This document shows, piece after piece, positions 18,426-25,829 of a stretch of 64,000 nt of DNA (its first letter is position 1; each line of letters begins with the position of its first letter). A program made the translations under genes and the position numbers. The notes under the pieces were generated by a model that was given only the letters and a program-made list of their open reading frames with translations, searched no databases and was not told the origin of the DNA. The stretch lies in the NCBI GenBank assembly GCA_017415105.1, contig JAFQJD010000018.1, forward strand, positions 62,001-126,000, read 5' to 3'. The stretch comes from Clostridia bacterium. GTDB taxonomy: Bacteria; Bacillota; Clostridia; UBA1381.

Positions 18426-18958
18426 AATCTTGTAATAAATCTTGAGTATTTTCCGGGCGTTGCAGTATTAAAAAGCACACCGGTTTCAGATAGTTTTTCC
18501 AAAAGGGTGTCTGGAATAGGTTTTGTGTACTCGATTTCAATCTCGTAATCAGTTATATCAAGATAAGTGCTCTTATCAAGACAAATCTCAACACCGTCGC
18601 AGAACATAAAGCTGTGCCTTAATGTTGTAAGCTCACCTATAAGCGATGCTGTAGTTTTAATGCCGGTAAAAGAAAGCATCTCGGGTTCTGAAAAGTTATT
18701 GGGGATACAATCAATATTAAATTCCGTTTCTTCGGCAACCTGTAAGGCATCGTGTTTTCCAAGATGTTTTTTTACCTGAACTATGTGTCTGTTGTCTATA
18801 GTTCTTATTCGGAATGTAATACCGTGTTTTTTGAGAATATTATCAGGTGCAATATAGTAGCTGTTTGTCTGCTCCTTGATACTGTTCCATAAAAACATAT
18901 TTTTCAAAACATTGTATTGCTTTTCATCAAGCATTGATTTGAGTTCAGTTTCAAGCAT
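18404..18958 (-). CDS. CYTH-domain phosphohydrolase/cyclase-like protein
   Basis: The product has 184 residues; the start is the ATG at 18958 because GAGGAGA precedes it on this strand. The family signature E3-T-E-L-K7 (ExExK) opens the protein, followed by alternating charged strands (FRIRTID, IVQVKKH, EIEIEY) that build the triphosphate tunnel of CYTH enzymes. Members include triphosphatases (thiamine triphosphate, inorganic triphosphate) and adenylate cyclases; which one this is cannot be told. It follows DUF4250 and tRNA-Gly in the same direction. The last six codons double as one arm of the terminator. Confidence 0.85.
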   Translation of the reverse strand: MLETELKSMLDEKQYNVLKNMFLWNSIKEQTNSYYIAPDNILKKHGITFRIRTIDNRHIVQVKKHLGKHDALQVAEETEFNIDCIPNNFSEPEMLSFTGIKTTASLIGELTTLRHSFMFCDGVEICLDKSTYLDITDYEIEIEYTKPIPDTLLEKLSETGVLFNTATPGKYSRFITRLKNTYHQ

Positions 18959-18972
18959 ATGTTGTCTCCTCG

Positions 18973-19149
18973 TTATATAAACTGATTTCTCTCTTCGGAA
19001 TAGAGATATCCGACAGAACCGCATTTCTTTATAAGCTTTGCCTTATCAGCTTCTAAATCGTCGCACAACTCATCAAGTGATTTATAAATATCACGTAGCT
19101 TTGTATTCAGAAAACTAAGCAAAATTATCGGATCGTTTGGTAAAGCCAT
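18973..19149 (-). CDS. DUF4250-family small protein
   Basis: This is a 58-residue protein starting MALPNDPIILLSFLNTKLRD; this opening, then SLDELCDDL and a C-terminal GYLYSEERNQF, matches DUF4250, a short conserved family in Firmicutes and Bacteroidetes with no known function. The start ATG at 19149 follows AAAGGAG. It lies 14 bases ahead of the CYTH gene and behind the terminator of tRNA-Gly, so it may be read from tRNA readthrough or from an unseen promoter. Confidence 0.85.
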   Translation of the reverse strand: MALPNDPIILLSFLNTKLRDIYKSLDELCDDLEADKAKLIKKCGSVGYLYSEERNQFI

Positions 19150-19167
19150 AATTAACTCCTTTCGCAG

Positions 19168-19194
19168 AAAAAAAGGAATCCGATCGGATTCCTT
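19168..19194 (-). terminator. Terminator of tRNA-Gly
   Basis: A 22-base perfect palindrome (19173-19194) is followed on the minus strand by a run of T residues. It sits directly between the tRNA and the DUF4250 gene. Confidence 0.85.
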
Positions 19195-19198
19195 GTAT

Positions 19199-19273
19199 TG
19201 GAGCGGAAGACGAGATTCGAACTCGCGACGTTCACCTTGGCAAGGTGACGCTCTACCACTGAGCCACTCCCGC
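19199..19273 (-). tRNA. tRNA-Gly (anticodon GCC), CCA encoded
   Basis: The minus strand folds as a cloverleaf: acceptor GCGGGAG pairing with CUUCCGC (one G-U pair), D arm GGCUCAGUGGUAGAGC, anticodon loop CUUGCCAAG (GCC), T arm GCGAGUUCGAAUCUCGU, discriminator U and encoded CCA. Its length is 75 bases. A consensus promoter and a terminator frame it. Confidence 0.95.
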
Positions 19274-19301
19274 ATATACTGTTGCCCTAACAACATTTGA
19301 T

Positions 19302-19330
19302 ATTATAGCACAGGGGAACTGATTTGTCAA
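19302..19330 (-). promoter_or_regulatory. Consensus promoter of tRNA-Gly
   Basis: On the minus strand TTGACA (19330-19325) and TATAAT (19307-19302) have a 17-base spacer. Upstream of the -35 box is a T7A7 palindrome (19332-19349) that looks like an UP element. Confidence 0.9.
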
Positions 19331-19350
19331 CACTTTTTTTAAAAAAAGTC

Positions 19351-19383
19351 AAAAAAATTTTCAGGCAGAAAATTGCCTGAAAA
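19351..19383 (-). terminator. Terminator of the dUTPase gene
   Basis: TTTTCAGGCA (19358-19367) and its exact complement (19374-19383) flank a six-base loop; a run of T residues follows on the minus strand. Confidence 0.85.
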
Positions 19384-19388
19384 TCCTG

Positions 19389-19895
19389 TTATTTTGTCGT
19401 TGAACCAAAACCGCCGTTTCTTATGCCGTCTGTATCATCATCAAGCGTAATACCGTATTCTACGAATATACCCTGACAGAAACCTTCACCTGGCTTTAAT
19501 GATACAGTTTTATTTTCATTTGAATCATTCGTTATACGGCAGAAAATATGACCTTCGTTGTCACTGTAATAGTAATCGCTGTCGATTATTCCTACAGTGT
19601 TATTGAGCTGTAGCCTGAATTTAAAACCCAGTCCGCTTCTGGGGTATAGCTTAAGCACCCAGCCATTTTCTATCCATGCACGTATTCCGGTAGGAATTTT
19701 AACAGTTTCTCCGGGGGCGAGTGTTATATCGCACGGTGTGAAGAAATCATATCCTGCAGAACCCGTTGTGGCACGCTTAGGGAGCTTAATATTATCGTAT
19801 ATTGCTTTTATGTCAGTAAACTGTGGGAAGTCTGATTCAAAGGCTGATTTGAAATTTTCAAAGCTGACCTTTTCAAATTTTGCAACTTTTTTCAT
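19389..19895 (-). CDS. dut: dUTP diphosphatase (trimeric dUTPase)
   Basis: This 168-residue cytoplasmic enzyme hydrolyses dUTP to dUMP and pyrophosphate, keeping uracil out of DNA. All five motifs are present in order: A47-G-Y-D50-FF, PRSGLGF, GIIDSDYY, PGEGFCQGIF and the C-terminal GGFGSTTK. The N-terminus is about 20 residues longer than the usual bacterial enzyme and motif 2 has GLGF where many have GLA. It has its own promoter and terminator. Confidence 0.93.
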   Translation of the reverse strand: MKKVAKFEKVSFENFKSAFESDFPQFTDIKAIYDNIKLPKRATTGSAGYDFFTPCDITLAPGETVKIPTGIRAWIENGWVLKLYPRSGLGFKFRLQLNNTVGIIDSDYYYSDNEGHIFCRITNDSNENKTVSLKPGEGFCQGIFVEYGITLDDDTDGIRNGGFGSTTK

Positions 19896-19927
19896 AGCAT
19901 TATTCCTCTCTGGTATAGTATAGTTAC

Positions 19928-19956
19928 ATTATACTATATTTTTTTCGGAAAATCAA
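19928..19956 (-). promoter_or_regulatory. Promoter of the dUTPase gene
   Basis: On the minus strand TTGATT (19956-19951) and TATAAT (19933-19928) are 17 bases apart. Confidence 0.75.
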
Positions 19957-19993
19957 GGATTATCGGTAAACGGCGAAAAAAAGAATGTTTTTG

Positions 19994-20022
19994 TTGATTT
20001 TTATATTATAATATGATATAAT
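19994..20022 (+). promoter_or_regulatory. Promoter of the proA-mazF run
   Basis: TTGATT (19994-19999) and TATAAT (20017-20022) are 17 bases apart with a TGA extension before the -10 box. No further strong promoter was seen before mazF, so this may drive the whole run. Confidence 0.65.
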
Positions 20023-20061
20023 TCTTGTATGTAATTTTTTGAAATATAAGGAAGATGAGTA

Positions 20062-21312
20062 ATGAGCGAGCTTATAACAAAATGTACTGCTGCAAAGGAT
20101 GCGGCACAAAAGCTTGTAAGTGTGTCAACAACAGAGAAAAACGATGCACTTAAAGCGATTGCAAAAGCACTTACAGACAGAGCAGACGAAATATTATCAG
20201 CGAACATAATCGATATAGAGAATGCAAAGAAAAACGGTACGCGTGAGGCTATGATTGACAGGCTTACGCTTACTCAGGAGAGAATCATATCAATTGCCGA
20301 AGGTGTTTGCGAGGTGGCCGCGTTGAACGATCCTATAGGCGAAGTCATAAATATGACGAAACGCCCTAACGGACTTATGATAGGCAAAAAACGTGTTCCT
20401 ATGGGAGTTATCGGAATTATATATGAAGCACGCCCGAATGTAACAGTAGATGCGGCGGTTTTATGCCTTAAAACATCTAATGCCTGCATATTGCGAGGCG
20501 GAAGCGAGGCTATAAATTCCAATAAAGCAATAATGCGTGTTATGCAGGATGCGGCATATTCCTGCGGAATTCCGGAGGGCACACTTAATATAATTGAAGA
20601 TACATCGCGTGAAACTGCAACAGCACTTATGAAGATGAACGGCTATATTGATATGCTCATACCACGTGGCGGAAAGGGTCTTATAAAGAGTGTTGTTGAA
20701 AATGCAACAGTTCCCGTGGTTGAAACTGCGGCAGGTAATTGCCACGTATATGTTGACGAATTCGCAGACCTTGATATGGCAACAGAGATTGTAATGAATG
20801 CAAAGGTACAGAGACCGTCAGTATGTAATGCGGCAGAAACTTTGCTTATCAATAGCAAAATTGCAGATAAGTTTATTCCTGTTATTTTTAGAAAGCTTAT
20901 TGATGCAGGTGTTGAGATACGTGCAGATGAAGCATCAAAAAAAATATATCCTGACGGAGTAACTACAGCGACAGAGGAAGATTACTACACTGAATATAAT
21001 GACTATATTATTTCTGTAAAGGTTGTAGACGGAGTTAGCGATGCAATAGACCACATAAATAAATATAACACAAAACATTCCGAGGCAATTATAACCGACA
21101 GCTATGAGAATGCACAGAAGTTTTTAAATGAAGTGGATGCGGCGGCTGTCTATGTTAATGCATCAACACGTTTTACTGACGGATTTGAATTCGGGTTCGG
21201 TGCAGAAATCGGGATAAGCACTCAGAAAATGCACGCACGTGGTCCTATGGGACTTGAAGCATTAACATCCATAAAATATGTTGTGTATGGCTCAGGTCAG
21301 GTGCGTAGCTGA
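20062..21312 (+). CDS. proA: Glutamate-5-semialdehyde dehydrogenase (gamma-glutamyl phosphate reductase)
   Basis: The 416 residues are the typical length. It reduces gamma-glutamyl phosphate to the semialdehyde with NADPH in proline synthesis. The aldehyde-dehydrogenase fold is clear: PMGVIGIIYEARPNVTVDAA, NACILRGGSEA, PRGGKGLI, the catalytic cysteine C255 in RPSVCNAAET, and FGFGAEIGISTQKMHARGPMG near the end. The start follows AAGGAAG. The partner kinase gene proB is not adjacent, which is unusual. Confidence 0.93.
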   Translation: MSELITKCTAAKDAAQKLVSVSTTEKNDALKAIAKALTDRADEILSANIIDIENAKKNGTREAMIDRLTLTQERIISIAEGVCEVAALNDPIGEVINMTKRPNGLMIGKKRVPMGVIGIIYEARPNVTVDAAVLCLKTSNACILRGGSEAINSNKAIMRVMQDAAYSCGIPEGTLNIIEDTSRETATALMKMNGYIDMLIPRGGKGLIKSVVENATVPVVETAAGNCHVYVDEFADLDMATEIVMNAKVQRPSVCNAAETLLINSKIADKFIPVIFRKLIDAGVEIRADEASKKIYPDGVTTATEEDYYTEYNDYIISVKVVDGVSDAIDHINKYNTKHSEAIITDSYENAQKFLNEVDAAAVYVNASTRFTDGFEFGFGAEIGISTQKMHARGPMGLEALTSIKYVVYGSGQVRS

Positions 21313-21325
21313 TAAGGAGAAGATA

Positions 21326-21916
21326 ATGAAAATCATTGTTGCAACTAAAAACAAAAACAAAGTGCGTGAAATTACAGACGTGTTTTCGCCACTGGGCTTT
21401 GAAGTGGTTTCTCAGACGGATGCAGGGATTGATATTGATGTTGAGGAAACGGGCGATACATTTGAGAAAAATGCATTGATTAAAGCAAGAGCAATAGCTT
21501 TAGTTTGTGATGATTACGTACTTGCAGACGATTCGGGGCTGTGTGTTGATGCCTTAGACGGACGTCCGGGCGTGTACAGTGCACGATATGCCGGTGAGGG
21601 AGCTACAGATAAGGATAAATACACAAAGCTTCTGACAGAGCTCGGTGATGAAAAAAACCGACGTGCGAAGTTTGTTACAAGTATGGCGTTTATTACACCG
21701 GACGGTGCTGAAATCATAACAAACGGAGAGGTTATTGGAAAAATAACAAAAGAGCCTGCAGGAGATGGTGGTTTCGGATATGATCCGGTCTTCTACAGTG
21801 ATGAGCTTGAAAAAACATTTGGCGAGGCAACACTCGAAGAAAAAAATACTGTTTCACACAGAAGCCGTGCTTTAAAAGCACTGTATGATATATTATCAGG
21901 AGAGGAAAAGGAATAA
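21326..21916 (+). CDS. rdgB: XTP/dITP diphosphatase (RdgB/HAM1)
   Basis: The start is ATG 21326 after AAGGAGA; the product has 196 residues. It removes non-canonical purine triphosphates (ITP, dITP, XTP) to monophosphates. Family motifs are ATKNKNKVREI at the N-terminus, DDSGLCVDALDGRPGVYSARYAG in the middle, GGFGYDPVF and SHRSRAL at the C-terminal end. It lies 13 bases after proA. Its stop codon shares one base with the start of the next gene. Confidence 0.93.
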   Translation: MKIIVATKNKNKVREITDVFSPLGFEVVSQTDAGIDIDVEETGDTFEKNALIKARAIALVCDDYVLADDSGLCVDALDGRPGVYSARYAGEGATDKDKYTKLLTELGDEKNRRAKFVTSMAFITPDGAEIITNGEVIGKITKEPAGDGGFGYDPVFYSDELEKTFGEATLEEKNTVSHRSRALKALYDILSGEEKE

Positions 21917-22473
21917 TGGATATATTTATTGAAGAACTAGTAAAAAAAAGAAGAGAAAGCAAGGATTATGCTGTTCTTGCAGTATTGATTCTTGGCGGAT
22001 TGATTATAAGTGTTGCACTTATATTACTGATGCTATATGCCACTCTAGCTTTAGGCGAGCTTTCACAGATTGCGGGTAGTATAGGTATGCTTCTTATAGC
22101 TGCTGCGTGGTATGCTGTTTTTTATATTTATAATTCAAGCAGTATAGAGTATGAATATATCGTTGTCAACAATAATCTTGACATAGACAAGATAATGGCA
22201 AAGAAACGCAGAAAAAATGTGATTGAGCTTGATATAAAAAACGCAACAGTTATGGCATGCATAGATGACGAAGAAAATAATTTTGTTTATAAAAATATAA
22301 ACAGTTCAGTGAAAGTGCTGGATTTGAGTGCGAAAAATCCTAATCTGTACACTTATTTTATAGACTACAGTACAGACGGAAAAAGAGAAATTATTCTGTT
22401 TCAGCCAACCTCAAAAATGGTTGAGGCTCTATGGAAATTTAATCCTAAAGCTGTGAAGAAATATAATATATAA
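21916..22473 (+). CDS. Uncharacterised two-helix membrane protein (DUF6106-like)
   Basis: This 185-residue protein has a charged N-terminus (FIEELVKKRRESKD), two transmembrane helices at about 19-42 and 52-72, and a cytoplasmic beta-rich domain that resembles a PH-like fold with YEYIVVNNNLDIDKI. It resembles the small family DUF6106 of Clostridia from memory, which has no known function. The ATG overlaps the rdgB stop codon by one base, so translation is coupled. Confidence 0.55.
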   Translation: MDIFIEELVKKRRESKDYAVLAVLILGGLIISVALILLMLYATLALGELSQIAGSIGMLLIAAAWYAVFYIYNSSSIEYEYIVVNNNLDIDKIMAKKRRKNVIELDIKNATVMACIDDEENNFVYKNINSSVKVLDLSAKNPNLYTYFIDYSTDGKREIILFQPTSKMVEALWKFNPKAVKKYNI

Positions 22474-22492
22474 CCCGAAAGGGAGTGGGAAT

Positions 22493-24037
22493 ATGTTAAA
22501 GGCCTGTTATGCAGAAGAAATGCGTAATCTTGACCGTGCGGCAACGGAAATTGGTAAGATACCAAGCATTCTTTTGATGGAGAATGCGGCGTTGGCGTGT
22601 GTTAATGAACTGAAAAAAGATTTTGATGTTTCAAAATGCAGTGTTGCAATCTTTTGCGGTAAAGGCAATAATGGCGGTGATGGGCTTGCAATAGCAAGGC
22701 ATCTTTATAATGCTGGTGTTAAAGTGAACATTTTCCTTGTAAGCGGAAATGATTTTTCAGGTGACGCAAAAATCAACTACGATATAGTTAATGCTATGGA
22801 TGTTCCCGTAGATACTGTTACGGATACTGAGGACTTTGAATACGTTATACGTTCTTATGATATAGTTATTGATGCAATTCTCGGTACAGGGATAAGCGGT
22901 GATGTAAGAGGGTTGATATTTGACGTTATAAGGCTCATAAATGAGAATGCACGTTATGTGATGGCGGTTGATGTTCCGAGCGGCATAAACAGCGATAGCG
23001 GCGAAATATGCGGTATTTGTATTAATGCAGATAAGACCGTAACCTTTGCGGCATACAAAACAGGTATGTTTATGTATCCTGCGGCTGATTCTGTAGGTGA
23101 GGTTGTTGTTGCACCGATTTCTATTCCGAAAACTGTTGTTAATTCGCAGAATCTGCAGATAAATGTTACTGATGCAGATTTTGTCAGAAATGTGATACCC
23201 GGACGTAGCAATAACTCACAAAAAGGCGATTACGGAAAACTACTTATCATTGCCGGTTCAAAGGGTATGACGGGTGCGGCGTATCTTGCAGCAGAGTCTG
23301 CTCTTAAAAGCGGAGCCGGTCTTATAACACTTGCTTGCCCCGAAAGCATTAACACTGTTCTTGAAAGCAAAACAACCGAAGTAATGACATTGCCGGTTGC
23401 TGATAACAACGGGCATATATCATATCTCGCATCGTCGGTTCTTACGGCAAAAGCAAACGAAGCAGATGCTGTGTTGATTGGCCCCGGACTTGGACGGTCT
23501 GAAGATGTTTTGGAAATAGTTAAGGTATTGTTAAAAGAATGTGATGTTCCGGTTATAGTAGATGCAGATGCTTTGTTTGCGGTTGCAAATGATAAAGATA
23601 TGTTAAAAGATGCCTCTTGTGACCTGGTTTTCACTCCTCACGCAATGGAAATGGCAAGGCTTACAGGGCTTGATATTTCGTATATAGAGGAAAACAGAAT
23701 TGATATTTCTCGCGAGTATTCGGAGGAAACAGGGGTAGTACTTCTTCTTAAAGGACATCATTCAATTGTAACAGCACCAAGCCTTCTGCAATATATTAAT
23801 AATACGGGTAATCCCGGAATGGCATCAGGCGGAAGCGGTGATGTGCTTGCCGGAATTGTATCAGCACTCGTAGCAAGAGGTATCAGGATAGATTATGCAG
23901 CAGCTGCTGCAGCATATATTCATGGTTTGGCAGGGGATATAGCTAAAGAATATTATGGTGAAGAGTCGTTGAGTGCCGAAAATATTCTTGAATGCATACC
24001 CGAAGCATATTGCCGTATATTACAAGTAGACAAATAA
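22493..24037 (+). CDS. nnr: Bifunctional NAD(P)HX epimerase/dehydratase
   Basis: The product has 514 residues. It repairs hydrated NADH and NADPH. The N-terminal YjeF_N epimerase domain (about 1-215) has GKGNNGGDGLAIARHL and DAILGTGISGDVRG; the C-terminal ADP-dependent dehydratase domain, a ribokinase-like fold (about 225-510), has GSKGMTGAAYLAAESALKSG, the VIVDADAL strand and the NPGMASGGSGDVLAG motif with the catalytic aspartate. The start follows GGGAG. Position just before alr is common in Firmicutes. Confidence 0.93.
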   Translation: MLKACYAEEMRNLDRAATEIGKIPSILLMENAALACVNELKKDFDVSKCSVAIFCGKGNNGGDGLAIARHLYNAGVKVNIFLVSGNDFSGDAKINYDIVNAMDVPVDTVTDTEDFEYVIRSYDIVIDAILGTGISGDVRGLIFDVIRLINENARYVMAVDVPSGINSDSGEICGICINADKTVTFAAYKTGMFMYPAADSVGEVVVAPISIPKTVVNSQNLQINVTDADFVRNVIPGRSNNSQKGDYGKLLIIAGSKGMTGAAYLAAESALKSGAGLITLACPESINTVLESKTTEVMTLPVADNNGHISYLASSVLTAKANEADAVLIGPGLGRSEDVLEIVKVLLKECDVPVIVDADALFAVANDKDMLKDASCDLVFTPHAMEMARLTGLDISYIEENRIDISREYSEETGVVLLLKGHHSIVTAPSLLQYINNTGNPGMASGGSGDVLAGIVSALVARGIRIDYAAAAAAYIHGLAGDIAKEYYGEESLSAENILECIPEAYCRILQVDK

Positions 24038-24073
24038 TAAATTTTATGTTAACATAGATGTGAGGTATTTGAA

Positions 24074-25234
24074 ATGGAAAAAAGAACGTGGGCAGAGATA
24101 AATCTTGATGCTCTCACGCACAACATAAAAGAAATACGTAGGGTAACTAACCCTGATGCACAGATTATGGCGGTTGTGAAAGCAGATGCATATGGTCACG
24201 GCGTTGCAGAGTGTGCTGAGCTGTTACTCGCAAACGGTGCTGACAGATTGGGTGTTGCAACTCTTAATGAGGCTATAGAATTAAGACGTCTGTTTTATGA
24301 TGTTCCCATTCTTATTCTTGGCTCAAGCATAGAAAGTGAAACAGACGAGTTGGTTAAAAATGATATTATCCCAAACGTATATATGACAGAGTTTGCACAA
24401 GCTTTATCTGCTTCTTCGGTAAAGCTTAAAAAGACTGTGAAAGTGCATATCAAGCTTGATACGGGAATGTCAAGAATAGGCTTTCCGGTAAATGATGATG
24501 ACAACGGTGCAGTTATAGATGAAATTCTGTCAATAAGCAAGCTTCCGATGCTTGAAATAGAAGGAATTTTCTCACACTTTGCAACTTCTGATGAAGTTGA
24601 TGAAAGCTATACCCATCTTCAGTTTAAAAGGTTTATGTCAGTATGTAACGAACTTGAGGAAAAAGGACTTAAAATTCCTATCAAGCATATATGTAACAGT
24701 GCCGGCATAATGATGTATCCGGAGTACCATCTTGATATGGTTCGCCCCGGTGTCATTCTCTACGGGATGTATCCGTCAGACAGTGTAGACAAAGAAAGAC
24801 TTGATTTAAAGTATGTTATGTCTTTGAAATCAGTAATAACATACGTAAAGGATATAGAGCCCGGCAGAGGCGTAAGCTACGGTAAAGAATACATAGCCGA
24901 TGGTGAGGCAAAAATAGCCACCGTTCCCATCGGTTATGCAGACGGATATTTAAGAGCACTCGCAAAAGAGGCAAAAATAGCGGTCGGGGGCAAAAAATTC
25001 CCGATTGCGGGAAGAATATGTATGGATCAATGTATGATTGATGTCACAGGTGTCAATAATATTAACAGAGGTGACGAAGCCCTGATATTTGGCGACGGTG
25101 CTGTTACGGTAGACGACATCGCCGGATGGCTCGGGACAATCAATTACGAGGTTACATGCATGCTTGGCCACAGAGTTCCAAGAATTTACAAGCGGAACGG
25201 AAAAACTGTGAAAGTTCTTGAGTATCTTCTGTAA
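24074..25234 (+). CDS. alr: Alanine racemase
   Basis: The 386 residues are typical. It makes D-alanine for peptidoglycan using PLP. K36 in VVKADAYGHG is the Schiff-base lysine, and Y269 in RGVSYGKEY the second catalytic base. The fold starts with WAEINLDALTHNI, and the C-terminal domain has GRICMDQCMIDVT. It is followed directly by mazE and mazF, the same order as alrA-ndoAI-ndoA in Bacillus. Confidence 0.95.
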   Translation: MEKRTWAEINLDALTHNIKEIRRVTNPDAQIMAVVKADAYGHGVAECAELLLANGADRLGVATLNEAIELRRLFYDVPILILGSSIESETDELVKNDIIPNVYMTEFAQALSASSVKLKKTVKVHIKLDTGMSRIGFPVNDDDNGAVIDEILSISKLPMLEIEGIFSHFATSDEVDESYTHLQFKRFMSVCNELEEKGLKIPIKHICNSAGIMMYPEYHLDMVRPGVILYGMYPSDSVDKERLDLKYVMSLKSVITYVKDIEPGRGVSYGKEYIADGEAKIATVPIGYADGYLRALAKEAKIAVGGKKFPIAGRICMDQCMIDVTGVNNINRGDEALIFGDGAVTVDDIAGWLGTINYEVTCMLGHRVPRIYKRNGKTVKVLEYLL

Positions 25235-25259
25235 ATATCGATGAAAGGAGCTGGAGGCT

Positions 25260-25418
25260 TTGTCACACACCGACAAGAATAATAAGGACATAATTAACGA
25301 GCTTAAAAACGGTTATATTGAAATGTCTGAACTTAATCTTGAAGAGGCAAATTTAAGTTTAGAGTCTGATAATGAAGCTTATCAGGCATACGAGCAAAAA
25401 TTGACGGAGTGTGAATAA
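25260..25418 (+). CDS. mazE: Truncated MazE/NdoAI-type antitoxin (toxin-binding tail only)
   Basis: The product has 52 residues from TTG 25260, with AAAGGAG ending nine bases earlier. Residues 13-45 (NELKNGYIEMSELNL..., then acidic helix) resemble the C-terminal tail of Bacillus NdoAI, the part that wraps around the MazF dimer and blocks its RNA site. The ribbon-helix-helix DNA-binding domain that normally forms the first 50 residues is absent: an in-frame TGA at 25242-25244 closes the frame upstream. The protein is very acidic. It probably still neutralises the toxin but could not autoregulate the operon. The gene lies four bases before mazF. Confidence 0.8.
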   Translation: MSHTDKNNKDIINELKNGYIEMSELNLEEANLSLESDNEAYQAYEQKLTECE

Positions 25419-25421
25419 AGA

Positions 25422-25766
25422 TTGACAGTAAAAAGGGGAGATATTTATTATGCCGACCTGAGCCCCGTTGTAGGCAGTGAGCAGGGCGGAATACGTCCCG
25501 TGCTCATTGTGCAGAACGATGTGGGCAATAAATACAGTCCCACAATTATTGCAGCAGCCATTACGAGTAAAATCAATAAGGCTAAAATGCCTACTCATAT
25601 AGAGCTGTCTGCAAATGAATACGGACTCAACAAGGATTCGGTAGTGTTACTTGAGCAGATAAGAACTATTGATAAACAAAGATTAAAAGAGAAAATCGGC
25701 AAGCTTGATGCTGATATGATGACAAGGGTTGATAAGGCATTGTTTATCAGCTTCGGAATGGCATAA
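25422..25766 (+). CDS. mazF: MazF/NdoA-type endoribonuclease toxin
   Basis: The product has 114 residues from TTG 25422 with GGAGTG ahead. It is nearly colinear with Bacillus Endo[49 protein letters not shown], and [13 protein letters not shown]. It cleaves mRNA at short specific sites when free of antitoxin. The conserved catalytic arginine (in GGIRP) and threonine (in AAAIT) are present, so the toxin should be active. It ends the alr operon at a bidirectional terminator. Confidence 0.94.
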   Translation: MTVKRGDIYYADLSPVVGSEQGGIRPVLIVQNDVGNKYSPTIIAAAITSKINKAKMPTHIELSANEYGLNKDSVVLLEQIRTIDKQRLKEKIGKLDADMMTRVDKALFISFGMA

Positions 25767-25793
25767 AGCTTGCGGTTACATATACCAAAGATG

Positions 25794-25826
25794 AAAAATG
25801 GTGTTGCATTGTGCAACACCATTTTT
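25794..25826. terminator. Bidirectional terminator between mazF and uvrA
   Basis: A 15-base arm (25794-25808) and its exact complement (25812-25826) flank a three-base loop, with A and T runs at the ends. Confidence 0.9.
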
Positions 25827-25829
25827 GCG

